Source of the DNA: Polynucleobacter sp. es-EL-1
GTDB lineage: Bacteria > Pseudomonadota > Gammaproteobacteria > Burkholderiales > Burkholderiaceae
DNA: 64,000 nt
Direction of reading: 5' to 3'
NCBI RefSeq assembly: GCF_018687975.1
Contig: NZ_CP061310.1
Span: 1,178,001-1,242,000, forward strand
Positions 17,073 through 25,896 of the stretch are shown here, in pieces. The position numbers and the translations under genes are program-made. Positions within the stretch are counted from its first letter, which is position 1; the number at the start of each line of letters is the position of its first letter. The notes beneath the pieces are model-generated. The model worked only from the letters and a program-made list of their open reading frames with translations. It had not been told where the DNA came from and did no database searches.

Positions 17073-18569
17073 ATGCGCCATCAATCCCCATCTAGCTGGG
17101 CCATCATTGCCGTTAGCATTGCTGCTCTCGTTCACCTTGCTCTGGGCTTCTCTATCGAGTTTTCTGTTGATGAGGCGCACTACGCCCTGTACGCCAAGTA
17201 TTTAGCATGGAGTTATTTTGATCACCCACCACTGGTTGGCTGGGTGCAATGGCCACTAGTGAGCCTGAGTTCATCCGAAGGCATTATTCGACTCATTCCA
17301 GAGTTGCTCTGGATTATTTCCGCCTACTTGGTATATCAACTCACACTGGAAGTGCATCACCTGATTCAAGGGCGTAATGCAGGCTACTTAACTACCACGT
17401 TACCCTCAGCAAATCTGTGCGGCTTACTCGCAGTGCTGACGATCATTGCTGCACCGCTCCCCCATGTTTTAGCCATTGGGCTAGTACCAGATACCCTACT
17501 GACGCCATTCAGTCTGGGCATCATGCTCATGACCATCCGCTGGCTCACCAAAGATTCCCTCTCAATGCTTGATTGGGCAATCCTTGGAATACTCTTGGGT
17601 TTGTCAGGGCTGAGCAAGTACACCGCTGCTTTTACAGTACTTGCCCTCTTACTTGTTTTTTTGGTAAATCCCAAGAAATCCTGGATTGGGCAGATGGGTT
17701 TTTGGCTTGCCGCACTGATTGCCTTGCTACTCATCACACCAGTGCTGTACTGGAACTGGATCAATGATTGGATGTCATTTAAATATCAAATTGCCCATGG
17801 TAGTGGTGGCGCCTGGGTATGGCGTAAGGTGGGCGCCTTCATCGGACTGCAAATTGCCTGCTTTGGACCGCTTTTCATAGTTGGTCTTTATGCCTTTCTC
17901 AAGCATTGCTTGCACTCCCCAAAAGTCACCCTCATTGCTTTGCTGGGCTTCTTTTTCATTCCCTTTCTGATTTTTGCCGCCCTTTCAGGAGGCGGTAGCT
18001 TGCCTCATTGGACTACCCCCGCCTGGTTCTGTCTTGCGCCATTTGTCGGCATCGGATTAGCAAAGACTTGGGTAATGCATCATCGACTCGCAATCCGTCT
18101 CTTGTTTATCGGACAAGTGCTCATTTGCATTCTGGGATTTGGCTTTGTTTTGTCTGGCGGGATCAATAGCGCCGCAGTTAGGTCCAATCCAATTGCAGAT
18201 TTATACGGCTGGAAGATGGCTGGACAAAAGGCGGCTCAACTAGCGCAAAGTAAGTCGGTCGCTGGTATTGCCGTACAAAATTGGACCCTAGGAAGTCGTG
18301 CAGCTTGGTATGCGCAACCACTACCTGTTTTTGTCCTAGATCAGCGCAAAGACCAGTTTGATCTGTGGTTTGGAGAGTTACCCCCAGGATCTGATGCCCT
18401 ACTGATTAACTGGTCAGGAATGGCATTTACCCCGCCAATTGAGGGCTCCTTAGCCTTTGAGAAATGTGAACCTCTAGATAGTCTTGAAATTACCCGATTT
18501 GGGCAAGTTTTAACCAAATTTGACTATAGCCTTTGCCGCAATTGGCAAAAGGCAGGTACAGGGCGCTAA
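17073..18569 (+). CDS. GT39-family (ArnT-like) membrane glycosyltransferase
   Basis: This 498-residue protein has about eleven hydrophobic segments and the first-loop acidic motif FSVDEAHYALYAKYLAW (Asp31-Glu32). YFDHPPLVGW follows, the hallmark of GT39/PMT-2 and ArnT-like enzymes that use lipid-linked sugars at the periplasmic face. The soluble C-terminal domain (about 380-498) contains FVLDQRKDQFDLWF. It starts a plus-strand block with a flippase-like gene, a GT9 gene and a PAP2 phosphatase gene. It probably decorates lipid A, LPS core or another envelope acceptor, but neither donor nor acceptor can be read from sequence. Confidence 0.8.
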   Translation: MRHQSPSSWAIIAVSIAALVHLALGFSIEFSVDEAHYALYAKYLAWSYFDHPPLVGWVQWPLVSLSSSEGIIRLIPELLWIISAYLVYQLTLEVHHLIQGRNAGYLTTTLPSANLCGLLAVLTIIAAPLPHVLAIGLVPDTLLTPFSLGIMLMTIRWLTKDSLSMLDWAILGILLGLSGLSKYTAAFTVLALLLVFLVNPKKSWIGQMGFWLAALIALLLITPVLYWNWINDWMSFKYQIAHGSGGAWVWRKVGAFIGLQIACFGPLFIVGLYAFLKHCLHSPKVTLIALLGFFFIPFLIFAALSGGGSLPHWTTPAWFCLAPFVGIGLAKTWVMHHRLAIRLLFIGQVLICILGFGFVLSGGINSAAVRSNPIADLYGWKMAGQKAAQLAQSKSVAGIAVQNWTLGSRAAWYAQPLPVFVLDQRKDQFDLWFGELPPGSDALLINWSGMAFTPPIEGSLAFEKCEPLDSLEITRFGQVLTKFDYSLCRNWQKAGTGR

Positions 18570-18618
18570 TTCCCTAGATTTCAAGACCTTAGATGCTCAA
18601 GGCATTATCCTTACGCCT

Positions 18619-19662
18619 ATGAGTTCACCATCTAATACCACCTCAAAACCGACATCCGGTTGGAAAGTGGCCCTCAAACGTGCATGGCCAACAATTCGTA
18701 TCCTGTTATCTATTGCCCTGCTTTGGAAGGCTACCAGTGGAATTGATTGGGATGCATTACTCAATTCAGATCTTCAGATGCAGCCTTGGTGGTTTTTAGC
18801 GGCCATCTTTTGCATGTTTAGCGCTTTTATTGGTGGCGGTCTACGCTGGGGCTATTTAATGCGCAAGGTGGGGTTTCAGGGTAGCCTGAAGAATTACATC
18901 TCCCTATATTTAGCTGGGGGATTAATCAATCAAGGTCTTCCTAGCACTCTGGGTGGTGATAGCTATCGTGCCATTACTGCCACTCACCTCAATGACAGCG
19001 GAAAACTGACTCAAGAAAAAGAGCTCAATGAAGAATTGCACCACTCGGTTGATTTGGAGCACGCAACACCAAAACTGCGTTTGAGCTTTTCAATGGTCTT
19101 GGTTGATAGATTGCTGGGCTTGGCCGGCAATAATTTACTGGGTGGTATTGGTTTGATTCTGGGCGGAGCTACCCTCGCCTCTTGGGGTACAGACCTTGGT
19201 TATTTAGTGACCGGTGTCATGATATTGGCGGGTATTGTTGCTGCCATCATTTTGGCTTGGGGACCAAGCTGCAATCTGCTGCAAAAATTTCTCGGAAAGA
19301 TGCAAATGCAACAGGCCTTACCCGGCATCAAGCTGGCTTTTTCTTGGCCTATGAATGTTGCTCAAGGAGTCTTTGCGATTGGGATTCATTCTTTGACTAT
19401 TTTGACCCTCCTCTTTTGCCTTAAGGCATATGGAGTAAATGCTCCAATTGAAAGCCTCATGATTGGCCTTCCTGCATTAAGCCTTTTACTCATGCTACCC
19501 ATCAGTATTTCTGGTTGGGGTTTAAGAGAAGCCACCCTTTCATCAGTATTAGCTTTGTGGGGAGTAGACCCCTCCTTGACAGTGCTGGCATCAATTAGTT
19601 ACGGCGCCATTACCGTCATTTCAGTGCTGCCTGGCGCCTTTATTTTATTAAAACGGAAGTAA
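18619..19662 (+). CDS. Lysylphosphatidylglycerol synthase TM-region (UPF0104) membrane protein
   Basis: The 347-residue multi-pass protein matches the LPG-synthase transmembrane family (UPF0104/AglD2-type). It shows FIGGGLRWGYLMRKVGF near residue 72, the NQGLPSTLGGDSYRA motif near residue 107, an acidic loop, VLVDRLLGLAGNNLLG near residue 160, and the C-terminal SGWGLREATLSSVLALWG. It lacks the cytosolic aminoacyl-transferase domain of MprF, so it is more likely a lipid or sugar-lipid translocase or membrane scaffold. I chose the ATG at 18619 to avoid overlapping the previous gene by 50 bp, but the ribosome site is weak and the earlier ATG at 18520 remains possible. Confidence 0.8.
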   Translation: MSSPSNTTSKPTSGWKVALKRAWPTIRILLSIALLWKATSGIDWDALLNSDLQMQPWWFLAAIFCMFSAFIGGGLRWGYLMRKVGFQGSLKNYISLYLAGGLINQGLPSTLGGDSYRAITATHLNDSGKLTQEKELNEELHHSVDLEHATPKLRLSFSMVLVDRLLGLAGNNLLGGIGLILGGATLASWGTDLGYLVTGVMILAGIVAAIILAWGPSCNLLQKFLGKMQMQQALPGIKLAFSWPMNVAQGVFAIGIHSLTILTLLFCLKAYGVNAPIESLMIGLPALSLLLMLPISISGWGLREATLSSVLALWGVDPSLTVLASISYGAITVISVLPGAFILLKRK

Positions 19663-19678
19663 TTTTTAGAGCCCTATT

Positions 19679-20938
19679 ATGAGTATTAGCGTCAACACCA
19701 TGCGTGCCATCGATCATTGGGTTGGAGTTCCACTCTGCGCAATTGTTAGTCCCTTGGTAGCCCTCATTGATAGCATCAAAAATATATTTGCTCGCCCATT
19801 AGATGCCCCTCGCAAACTCTTGTTCATTGAGCTCTCCGAAATGGGTAGCGCAATTTTGGTTGACCCCGCAATGCGTAATGCACAGGCTCGTGGCGCCGAA
19901 TTATTTTTTCTCATCTTCAAAAGTAATCGCGCCAGCTTAACTTTATTAAATACCGTTAAACCTGAAAATATTTTCACTATTGACTCATCAAGCTTGGGCG
20001 GTCTCATTAAAGATACGCTGCAGTTTTTAGTAGTGGCACGCAAGCACCGTATTGATACCGTAATTGATTTGGAATTATTTTCTCGCTTCACCGCCCTGTT
20101 GACTGGGCTTTGTGGAGCACGTCGCCGCGTTGGGTACCATATTTTTCATGGCGAAGGCTTATGGCGTGGATTTATGTTGACCCGCAAAGTTCATTACAAC
20201 CCACATATTCACATCACCAAGAACTTTCTATCTTTGATTCATGCAGCATTTGCCAAAGACATTGAAGTGCCATTTAGCAAAATTCATATTACAGATTCTG
20301 AAGTCAAACTAGAGCAAGCTGTGATTGACCCAGTCGCTTTAAAAAAAGTTCGCGAGCAAATTGAACAGCTTGCTGCAAGCGCTGGTATCAATTACGCCCA
20401 TGGTAAACAACGTCTTATCTTGGTTAATCCCAATGCAAGTGATCTTTTGCCGCAACGACGCTGGGCCCAGCAACGCTTCTCTGAATTGATTCAAGGGCTG
20501 CACCAGCGCTATCCCGAGGATTTAATCTTAATTACGGGTTCTCCAGCTGAATTTGATTATGTTGAAAAAGTGCGCACAGTAGCCAATGTAAAACATGCCC
20601 TGAATTTTGCTGGGCAAGTCACCTTTGCTCAATTACCACCGCTTTACACACTTTCAGATGTGATGGTGACCAATGATTCTGGTCCAGGACACTTTTCTGC
20701 AGTGACGCCACTACGGACAGTAGTTTTATTTGGGCCTGAGACTCCAGCCTTATATGGCTCTGTAGGCAAATCAATTGCGATTACTGCCAATCTGGCATGC
20801 TCACCCTGCGTCAGTGCAGCCAACCATCGTAAGACGCCCTGTCATGACAATGTCTGTATGCAAGCTATTACTGTTGCACAAGTGCTAGAAAAAATGACTT
20901 TGCAGCTCTCTGAAGCAGATCAAGCAAAAGCGCACTAA
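19679..20938 (+). CDS. Glycosyltransferase family 9 (heptosyltransferase-like)
   Basis: This 419-residue protein starts with a hydrophobic, probably membrane-associating segment (WVGVPLCAIVSPLVALIDSI). Two Rossmann-like domains follow. GT9 features are KLLFIELSEMGSAIL near residue 43, LVNPNASDLLPQRRW near residue 249, VTNDSGPGHFSA near residue 330, LFGPETPALYG near residue 349 and a C-terminal Cys set (CSPC...CHDNVC). GT9 enzymes add heptose or similar sugars to LPS core. The SDLLPQRRW segment and the N-terminal anchor differ from WaaC/WaaF, so the donor sugar is uncertain. It lies 16 bp after the flippase-like gene and 6 bp before the PAP2 gene. Confidence 0.82.
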   Translation: MSISVNTMRAIDHWVGVPLCAIVSPLVALIDSIKNIFARPLDAPRKLLFIELSEMGSAILVDPAMRNAQARGAELFFLIFKSNRASLTLLNTVKPENIFTIDSSSLGGLIKDTLQFLVVARKHRIDTVIDLELFSRFTALLTGLCGARRRVGYHIFHGEGLWRGFMLTRKVHYNPHIHITKNFLSLIHAAFAKDIEVPFSKIHITDSEVKLEQAVIDPVALKKVREQIEQLAASAGINYAHGKQRLILVNPNASDLLPQRRWAQQRFSELIQGLHQRYPEDLILITGSPAEFDYVEKVRTVANVKHALNFAGQVTFAQLPPLYTLSDVMVTNDSGPGHFSAVTPLRTVVLFGPETPALYGSVGKSIAITANLACSPCVSAANHRKTPCHDNVCMQAITVAQVLEKMTLQLSEADQAKAH

Positions 20939-20944
20939 GAAGAG

Positions 20945-21742
20945 ATGGTTCAGCGCAAACCTTTTTTAAGTATTGCACCATCTTGGGTTTGGCTCCTACC
21001 CCTGCTTCCCTTAGGCTTTGCGATCGCTCTTTACTTTGGCGAACTACAAACCCCTACTTTTTTACTCATTAATCGCTATACCCAACTTTTGCCAGACACC
21101 CTGTGGACTTGGTTTACATTTTTAGGTAATGGCTGGGGCATTTTTGCGCTGTGCTTTCCTCTCTTACTACTTGCTCCGAGATTACTCTGTGCTGGACTAA
21201 TAGCTTCTACGATTGGCGGCATCATCAGTCAAATCTTAAAACGCCTCTTGGATCTTCCAAGACCCTCTAGCATTTTGGCCCTGGAAGATTTTTATCGCGT
21301 CGGTGAACCACTCCTGCATCGCGCGATGCCCTCGGGTCATACGCTCACAGCTTTTTCCGTTGCAGCCGGCATCTACTTTGCTGCTAACCAGACTAAACGT
21401 GGTTCTATCTGGTGGATATTTATATTGGCCAGTCTCTCAGGCATCTCTCGCAATGCCTTGGGGGCTCATTGGTTTACAGATGTACTCGCGGGCTGTGCAA
21501 TTGGCCTGTGGTCAGGCTTGCTTGGCGCTGCCATAGCCCAATACATTCCAGAAGGCCAACTGAGTCCCAATAAATTACTTCCACGGCTATTAGCCTTAGG
21601 TGGCCTAGCAAGCATCTATGTACTACTAAACCAAACCTTGGACTCAGAACTTAACGAGCCCTTGCAATATGCTTGCGCCCTCTTGGTGGGTATTACCTTT
21701 GCCTTCTTTATTAAGGCGCAATTAACTACTAAGGCTCCTTAA
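20945..21742 (+). CDS. PAP2-superfamily membrane phosphatase
   Basis: The 265-residue protein has about six to eight hydrophobic segments and all three PAP2 motifs. These are K-x6-RP (KRLLDLPRP, near residue 99), PSGH (near residue 128) and SR-x5-H-x3-D (SRNALGAHWFTD, near residue 168). The family dephosphorylates lipid phosphates such as undecaprenyl pyrophosphate, phosphatidylglycerophosphate or lipid A phosphates in the envelope. Its place behind GT39, flippase-like and GT9 genes favours recycling or trimming of a lipid carrier or lipid A. rlmJ follows 2 bp after the stop. Confidence 0.85.
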   Translation: MVQRKPFLSIAPSWVWLLPLLPLGFAIALYFGELQTPTFLLINRYTQLLPDTLWTWFTFLGNGWGIFALCFPLLLLAPRLLCAGLIASTIGGIISQILKRLLDLPRPSSILALEDFYRVGEPLLHRAMPSGHTLTAFSVAAGIYFAANQTKRGSIWWIFILASLSGISRNALGAHWFTDVLAGCAIGLWSGLLGAAIAQYIPEGQLSPNKLLPRLLALGGLASIYVLLNQTLDSELNEPLQYACALLVGITFAFFIKAQLTTKAP

Positions 21743-21744
21743 GC

Positions 21745-22611
21745 ATGTTCAGTTATCGTCACGCCTTTCATGCGGGTAGTCATGCCGATATTCTCAAGCA
21801 CCTCACCCTAGTGCATCTAGTTGAGTACCTGCAAGAAAAGCCGGGGGCATTGACGATTGTCGATACCCATGCTGGCGCTGGAATTTACAGTCTGATTGAT
21901 GGTTTTGCTAGCGTTAGTAAAGAGGCCGATGGGGGTATTTATCGCTTAATGGAATATGCCGCTAGCAATCCAATCAGCGAAGGTATACAAAATTACCTCT
22001 CCTTGATTCAAGCAGAAAATACTGCTGATGAGATGAGCATCTACCCTGGCTCACCATTTATTTTGGCACGCCTACTGAGACCCCAGGATCGTTTAAAGCT
22101 ATTTGAACTCCACCCCAAAGAAATTGACATCTTGCGCCACAATATCAGCGAGCTTAAACAAGCAAAGCAAATAGATGTTTATGCAGCAGATAGTTTTTCT
22201 AGGCTCAAGGGCTTGCTGCCACCCCCTAGTAGACGCGGATTAGTCCTGATTGACCCATCTTATGAAGATAAGCAAGACTATCGCTATCTTGAGGCAGCCA
22301 TGGAAGAGGCTTTGCAACGCTTTGCTACTGGTTGCTATGCAATCTGGTATCCGGTTCTCTCTAGAAGGGAGTCGGCAGACTTACCGGGACGCATGAAAAA
22401 GATCGCAGCCCTTCATAAACGCTCTTGGCTGCATACTGAACTGCGAGTCGAGAATGCCCCCAAAGAGCGCCGCCTTCAAGCTAGCGGGATGTTCATCATC
22501 AATCCGCCATGGACCTTAGAAAAACACCTTGCTGAAAGTTTGCCTATTCTAGTAAAAGCCCTAGGCCAAGATGTTGGCGCTCAATACCTATTGAATAGCT
22601 TTGAGGCTTAA
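21745..22611 (+). CDS. rlmJ: 23S rRNA (adenine2030-N6)-methyltransferase RlmJ
   Basis: This 288-residue protein starts MFSYRHAFHAGSHADILKH, the diagnostic N terminus of RlmJ (YhiR). It continues with the SAM-binding stretch VDTHAGAGIYSL near residue 39 and the catalytic tetrad IDPSYED near residue 166 (DPPY in E. coli; Ser replaces Pro here). It methylates N6 of A2030 in 23S rRNA. The length agrees with the family. It follows the PAP2 gene with a 2-bp gap, so it probably shares the glycosyltransferase transcript though unrelated in function. It converges with the SOUL gene 31 bp further on. Confidence 0.92.
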   Translation: MFSYRHAFHAGSHADILKHLTLVHLVEYLQEKPGALTIVDTHAGAGIYSLIDGFASVSKEADGGIYRLMEYAASNPISEGIQNYLSLIQAENTADEMSIYPGSPFILARLLRPQDRLKLFELHPKEIDILRHNISELKQAKQIDVYAADSFSRLKGLLPPPSRRGLVLIDPSYEDKQDYRYLEAAMEEALQRFATGCYAIWYPVLSRRESADLPGRMKKIAALHKRSWLHTELRVENAPKERRLQASGMFIINPPWTLEKHLAESLPILVKALGQDVGAQYLLNSFEA

Positions 22612-22642
22612 GTCAGATCGATGTCAAGCAAATGAGTGCCAG

Positions 22643-23278
22643 TCAGTCACGCACCTGAATCAAGATTTCATTACGGCGCATAAACGGTAAAGTCCAAGGC
22701 GGGTTGTAACGAGCAAACTGGGGCACGCCAACAGTTTTCCAGTTTTTAGCCTTAACCCACTCCTCTAGGGATTTGGTTTTCTCTGCCACTTTCTCCTCAT
22801 CATAAAATCCCGAGAAAATAATGACGGCCTTTTTTTCTGCTGGGATAGGCCTGATTTTTACTTGAGAATTTAAAGGCTTTGGCAATGTATCAATGGTGTA
22901 TTCAGAAGGCATCACAAATGAAACAGTCCAGCGCTGATCCGCCCCTTTATCAGTCTGATCTGCTTGAATACCAACAGGGGTAGTCATAGCAATCTTTGCG
23001 CTTTTTGACTCACTACTAGATTCAATACCTACAGGTGTGGTCATGGCAATTTTTTCGCTCACTTGGTTCTGCCCAAAGATATAGGCGGCAATAAGCCGAA
23101 AGCCTTGACTAGATGCTGAATCTAAATCGCCAGTGACGGTGACTTCAGCCACAATTTGTGGCGCATACTCACGCAATTCAAAAGGTTCTGATTTTTCAAG
23201 CAGGGTAAATTTTGGTTCTTCGGTGGCCATTACAGTACTCGCGATCAAAAGGCTGGTGAGAAAGACTAGTACTTTCAT
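22643..23278 (-). CDS. SOUL haem-binding family protein, exported
   Basis: 211 residues with a Sec signal peptide (MKVLVFLTSLLIASTVMA). The SOUL domain carries the paired KIAMTTPVG motifs, VSFVMPSEYTIDTLPKP and the C-terminal YNPPWTLPFMRRNEI. SOUL proteins bind haem or tetrapyrroles in eukaryotes; bacterial exported members are uncharacterised. The double KIAMTTPV motif is normal for this family. I chose the ATG at 23278, because a longer start would extend into the LD-carboxypeptidase gene and hide the signal peptide. It is the last gene of a long minus-strand run. Confidence 0.85.
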   Translation of the reverse strand: MKVLVFLTSLLIASTVMATEEPKFTLLEKSEPFELREYAPQIVAEVTVTGDLDSASSQGFRLIAAYIFGQNQVSEKIAMTTPVGIESSSESKSAKIAMTTPVGIQADQTDKGADQRWTVSFVMPSEYTIDTLPKPLNSQVKIRPIPAEKKAVIIFSGFYDEEKVAEKTKSLEEWVKAKNWKTVGVPQFARYNPPWTLPFMRRNEILIQVRD

Positions 23279-23303
23279 AAAGAGGTCTTTCGAGATAAGT
23301 GGG

Positions 23304-24245
23304 TTACCACGAGGACTGAATGCTAAAGCCTGATATATCAAATTGAATGTGCGCTTGCGCACCTACGGGTAAAGTTAATTTATCTGCTTGATGCCCAAAA
23401 GGCAGGCCCGTTAAGATAGGAATATGGCTAGGCAAACGCTTACGAATGACCTCAATGGCGCTATCCAAGTCATAACCCCGATCGTTATCGTATAAACGAT
23501 AAGCAGAAAAACCGCCCAACATAATCGCAGCCTGGTTCGTCAATACACCGGCATCTAATAACTGCATCAACATACGCTCAATGCGATAGGGATGCTCATT
23601 CACATCTTCTAGAAACAAAATTCCGCCTTGTGTTTGTTGTTGGCTTGGTAGGTACGGAGTGCCTACTAAACCAGCAATCACTGTGAGATTACCGCCCCAC
23701 AACATTCCAGAGACTGGCCCTTCTTTTTGTAATACATATTTCTGCGGCACTTGAACGTCGCAATGCAGCTGTCGATCATTCACTGCTGCTTGAAAATGTT
23801 GCCACATAAATGCATTGGGAGAGATGCCATCGCCATGCTCGCCCTGACAGGCAAAATCAAAATTGAGCATGGGTCCTGCCAAAGTAATTGCACCAGTCTT
23901 GGCGAGCATTCCCAGCTCAAATACAGTGAAATCACTATGGCCGCATATCTGCAAGCCATTACGAATGGCCCTTGCAATTGCATCCCAATCGATACCTGGC
24001 AGCAAGCGATGTAAACCATAACCACCGCGCATCGCAAGCACTATCGTTTCTGGGGGAAGATTGGCAAGTTGATTGATTTCAGATAAACGTTGCTCGTCAG
24101 AGCCAGAAAAACGCTGCTCTACGCGCGTTGTGCAATCCCTATTGGCAACTTCAAAGCCTTGATGCTGTAACCACTCAATACCAAGCGAGGGGCTGCGCTG
24201 ATCTAAGCTCGCTCCAGAAGGAGCAATTAAATGAATCCGTTTCAA
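23304..24245 (-). CDS. ldcA: LD-carboxypeptidase (S66 family, LdcA-like)
   Basis: This 313-residue protein trims the terminal D-Ala from muropeptide tetrapeptides during peptidoglycan recycling. The Ser-Glu-His triad is visible as S104 in CGHSDFT, the Glu in LFLEDVNEHPYRIERM near residue 210 and the His in GLPFGHQADK near residue 280. RGGYG near residue 73 is also typical. The start codon is TTG, overlapping the tadA stop as TTGA and preceded by a strong AAGGAG at 5-bp spacing, so the unusual start is well supported. It is cytoplasmic, with no signal peptide. Confidence 0.88.
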   Translation of the reverse strand: MKRIHLIAPSGASLDQRSPSLGIEWLQHQGFEVANRDCTTRVEQRFSGSDEQRLSEINQLANLPPETIVLAMRGGYGLHRLLPGIDWDAIARAIRNGLQICGHSDFTVFELGMLAKTGAITLAGPMLNFDFACQGEHGDGISPNAFMWQHFQAAVNDRQLHCDVQVPQKYVLQKEGPVSGMLWGGNLTVIAGLVGTPYLPSQQQTQGGILFLEDVNEHPYRIERMLMQLLDAGVLTNQAAIMLGGFSAYRLYDNDRGYDLDSAIEVIRKRLPSHIPILTGLPFGHQADKLTLPVGAQAHIQFDISGFSIQSSW

Positions 24246-24697
24246 CGCCGCTCCTTAAAAAAATCACGCAATAATTGCCCGCACTCTTGTCCCATAACAC
24301 CACCCTCAACTTGAGTTTGGTGATTAATTCTCTTTTCTGAGAATACATCAAGGACGCTACCAGCTGCGCCAGTTTTAGGGTCAATAGCACCAAATACGAC
24401 ACGGTCAATCCGCGCATGTAATATCGCTCCAGCGCACATCGCGCAAGGCTCCAAGGTGACGTACAGCGTACTTCCCGGCAAACGATAATTAGAGAGTGCT
24501 TGTGCAGCAGATCGAATGGCCATCATCTCGGCATGGGCGCTAGGATCGCTATTGCTAATCGGCTGATTAAATCCGGTGGAAATCACTTGGGCATCTTGAA
24601 CCAACACCGCTCCTACTGGGACCTCACCAGCAGCAGCAGCCAACTTCGCTTGCTCAATAGCCTGCTGCATAAATTGGCGGTCAAGCTCAGCTTGCAT
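24242..24697 (-). CDS. tadA: tRNA-specific adenosine deaminase TadA
   Basis: The 151-residue deaminase converts A34 to inosine in tRNA-Arg(ACG). The zinc site is H55 in SAHAEM, with the proton-shuttling E57, and C85/C88 in PCAMCAGAI. The C-terminal stretch YRLPGSTLYVTLEPC matches TadA. I chose the ATG at 24697, because the longer in-frame start would overlap queD. The gene lies 11 bp after queD and its stop overlaps the ldcA start. The tail NQTQVEGGVMGQECGQLLRDFFKERR-type ending is typical, allowing for local variation. Confidence 0.9.
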   Translation of the reverse strand: MQAELDRQFMQQAIEQAKLAAAAGEVPVGAVLVQDAQVISTGFNQPISNSDPSAHAEMMAIRSAAQALSNYRLPGSTLYVTLEPCAMCAGAILHARIDRVVFGAIDPKTGAAGSVLDVFSEKRINHQTQVEGGVMGQECGQLLRDFFKERR

Positions 24698-24708
24698 GAT
24701 CAATAAAA

Positions 24709-25173
24709 TTATGGGTGGGAGATATCGGCCCAGCAATTGGGTGTTTCGTATAAGCGGATCGATGATAGCTTCAAGCGACCGTCAAAGGCTTTCTCAAAAA
24801 CCGGCTGTAGTATTTTGAATGCAGCGCTGGCTAAATTTTCGACAGTCGGAACATGGTCCATTACTACCGTCTTATGATTTGGGATGGAGTTTAAATACTG
24901 CACTAAGCCCGAATCCTCCTTGGCGACCAAGAAAGCGTGATCCCAGGGCTCCACTACAAATTGATTTGTAAGGCGCTTAATATCCCCAAAATCCAAGACC
25001 ATCCCATCATCCGCTTTACCAGGATGATCAGCAATCACACCAGTGAGCGTAACCTCAATAGCATAGCGATGTCCATGCAAATGGCGGCACTGGCCATCAT
25101 GATTGGGAATACGATGACCTGAATCAAACTCCAGTCGACGTGTAATAGAAATAGCTTCGGAATTAGTGGTCAT
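24709..25173 (-). CDS. queD: 6-carboxytetrahydropterin synthase QueD
   Basis: A 154-residue protein of the PTPS fold. The zinc ligands lie in DSGHRI and HLHGH, and the catalytic Cys in DGQCRHLHGH near residue 25. LDFGDIK and the C-terminal RLYETPNCWA (substrate-binding Glu) complete the pattern. It makes 6-carboxytetrahydropterin from dihydroneopterin triphosphate, the second step to queuosine. The ATG at 25173 gives the standard N terminus; an upstream start at 25209 adds a 12-residue leader. It sits between queE and tadA, so three wobble-base tRNA modification genes are adjacent. Confidence 0.9.
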   Translation of the reverse strand: MTTNSEAISITRRLEFDSGHRIPNHDGQCRHLHGHRYAIEVTLTGVIADHPGKADDGMVLDFGDIKRLTNQFVVEPWDHAFLVAKEDSGLVQYLNSIPNHKTVVMDHVPTVENLASAAFKILQPVFEKAFDGRLKLSSIRLYETPNCWADISHP

Positions 25174-25214
25174 ATAGGTTTTTCTAGATACAAATAAATG
25201 GCTCAGCAATAGGA

Positions 25215-25868
25215 CTAGCGAATGCCGACTATTTTATGAGTCTGCACACTCAAGCGCCACAGTGGCCTTTTTTGGCATAAACGAATAGCCAAAGCGAGAT
25301 TTTCTTGCTGTAAGGGGCCATCCATTGCTTGCAGGAAACGATTGCGGTAATCCATCTTCTCAAATCGTGCTAATAGGGTCTCAATAGCGGTATGACCTTG
25401 CTGTGGAATCACTAACTTAATTTCATCGGCCTGCAGTACAACTAGATCGGAGCCCGCTTTAGGACTTACACAAACCCAATCCACTCCTTTGGGCACTTTG
25501 AGAGTGCCATTCGTTTCAATGGCAATCAAAAATCCTTTGGCATGCAAAGCATCAATTAATGGTGCGTCCAACTGTAGTAGTGGCTCACCACCGGTAAATA
25601 CAACATAACGTTGTTGAGGTCCGGCAGATGTACTGGTCCACGCATTCTCAATGGCATCCGCTAACTCTGGTGCGGTTGCAAATTTACCGCCACCATCGCC
25701 ATCGCTTCCAACAAAATCGGTATCGCAAAACTGGCAGACTGCAGTAGCACGATCTTCCTCGCGTCCACTCCACAAATTGCAACCAGCAAATCGGCAAAAC
25801 ACTGCGGCACGACCTGCGTGGGCGCCCTCACCCTGCAGGGTTGGAAAGAGTTCTTTGACGGTATACAT
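25215..25868 (-). CDS. queE: 7-carboxy-7-deazaguanine synthase QueE
   Basis: This 217-residue radical SAM enzyme makes CDG in the queuosine pathway. Its cluster motif is C30-x14-C45-x2-C48, the expanded spacing seen in many proteobacterial QueE proteins rather than the canonical CX3CX2C. GEGAHAGR (residues 13-20) and VFTGGEPLLQ near residue 90 are typical. The ATG at 25868 is the natural start, since ELFPTLQGEG follows it. It is 41 bp ahead of queD. Upstream lie the two paralogous lipoprotein genes, with 28 bp between. Confidence 0.9.
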   Translation of the reverse strand: MYTVKELFPTLQGEGAHAGRAAVFCRFAGCNLWSGREEDRATAVCQFCDTDFVGSDGDGGGKFATAPELADAIENAWTSTSAGPQQRYVVFTGGEPLLQLDAPLIDALHAKGFLIAIETNGTLKVPKGVDWVCVSPKAGSDLVVLQADEIKLVIPQQGHTAIETLLARFEKMDYRNRFLQAMDGPLQQENLALAIRLCQKRPLWRLSVQTHKIVGIR

Positions 25869-25896
25869 AGCTAAGTGCTTATTTTAAGCGCTTTGC

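Noticed and set aside
22982..23050. Duplicated KIAMTTPVG segment in the SOUL protein as a recent tandem duplication
   Set aside because: Two copies of this motif are usual in SOUL-family proteins, so it is a family feature.
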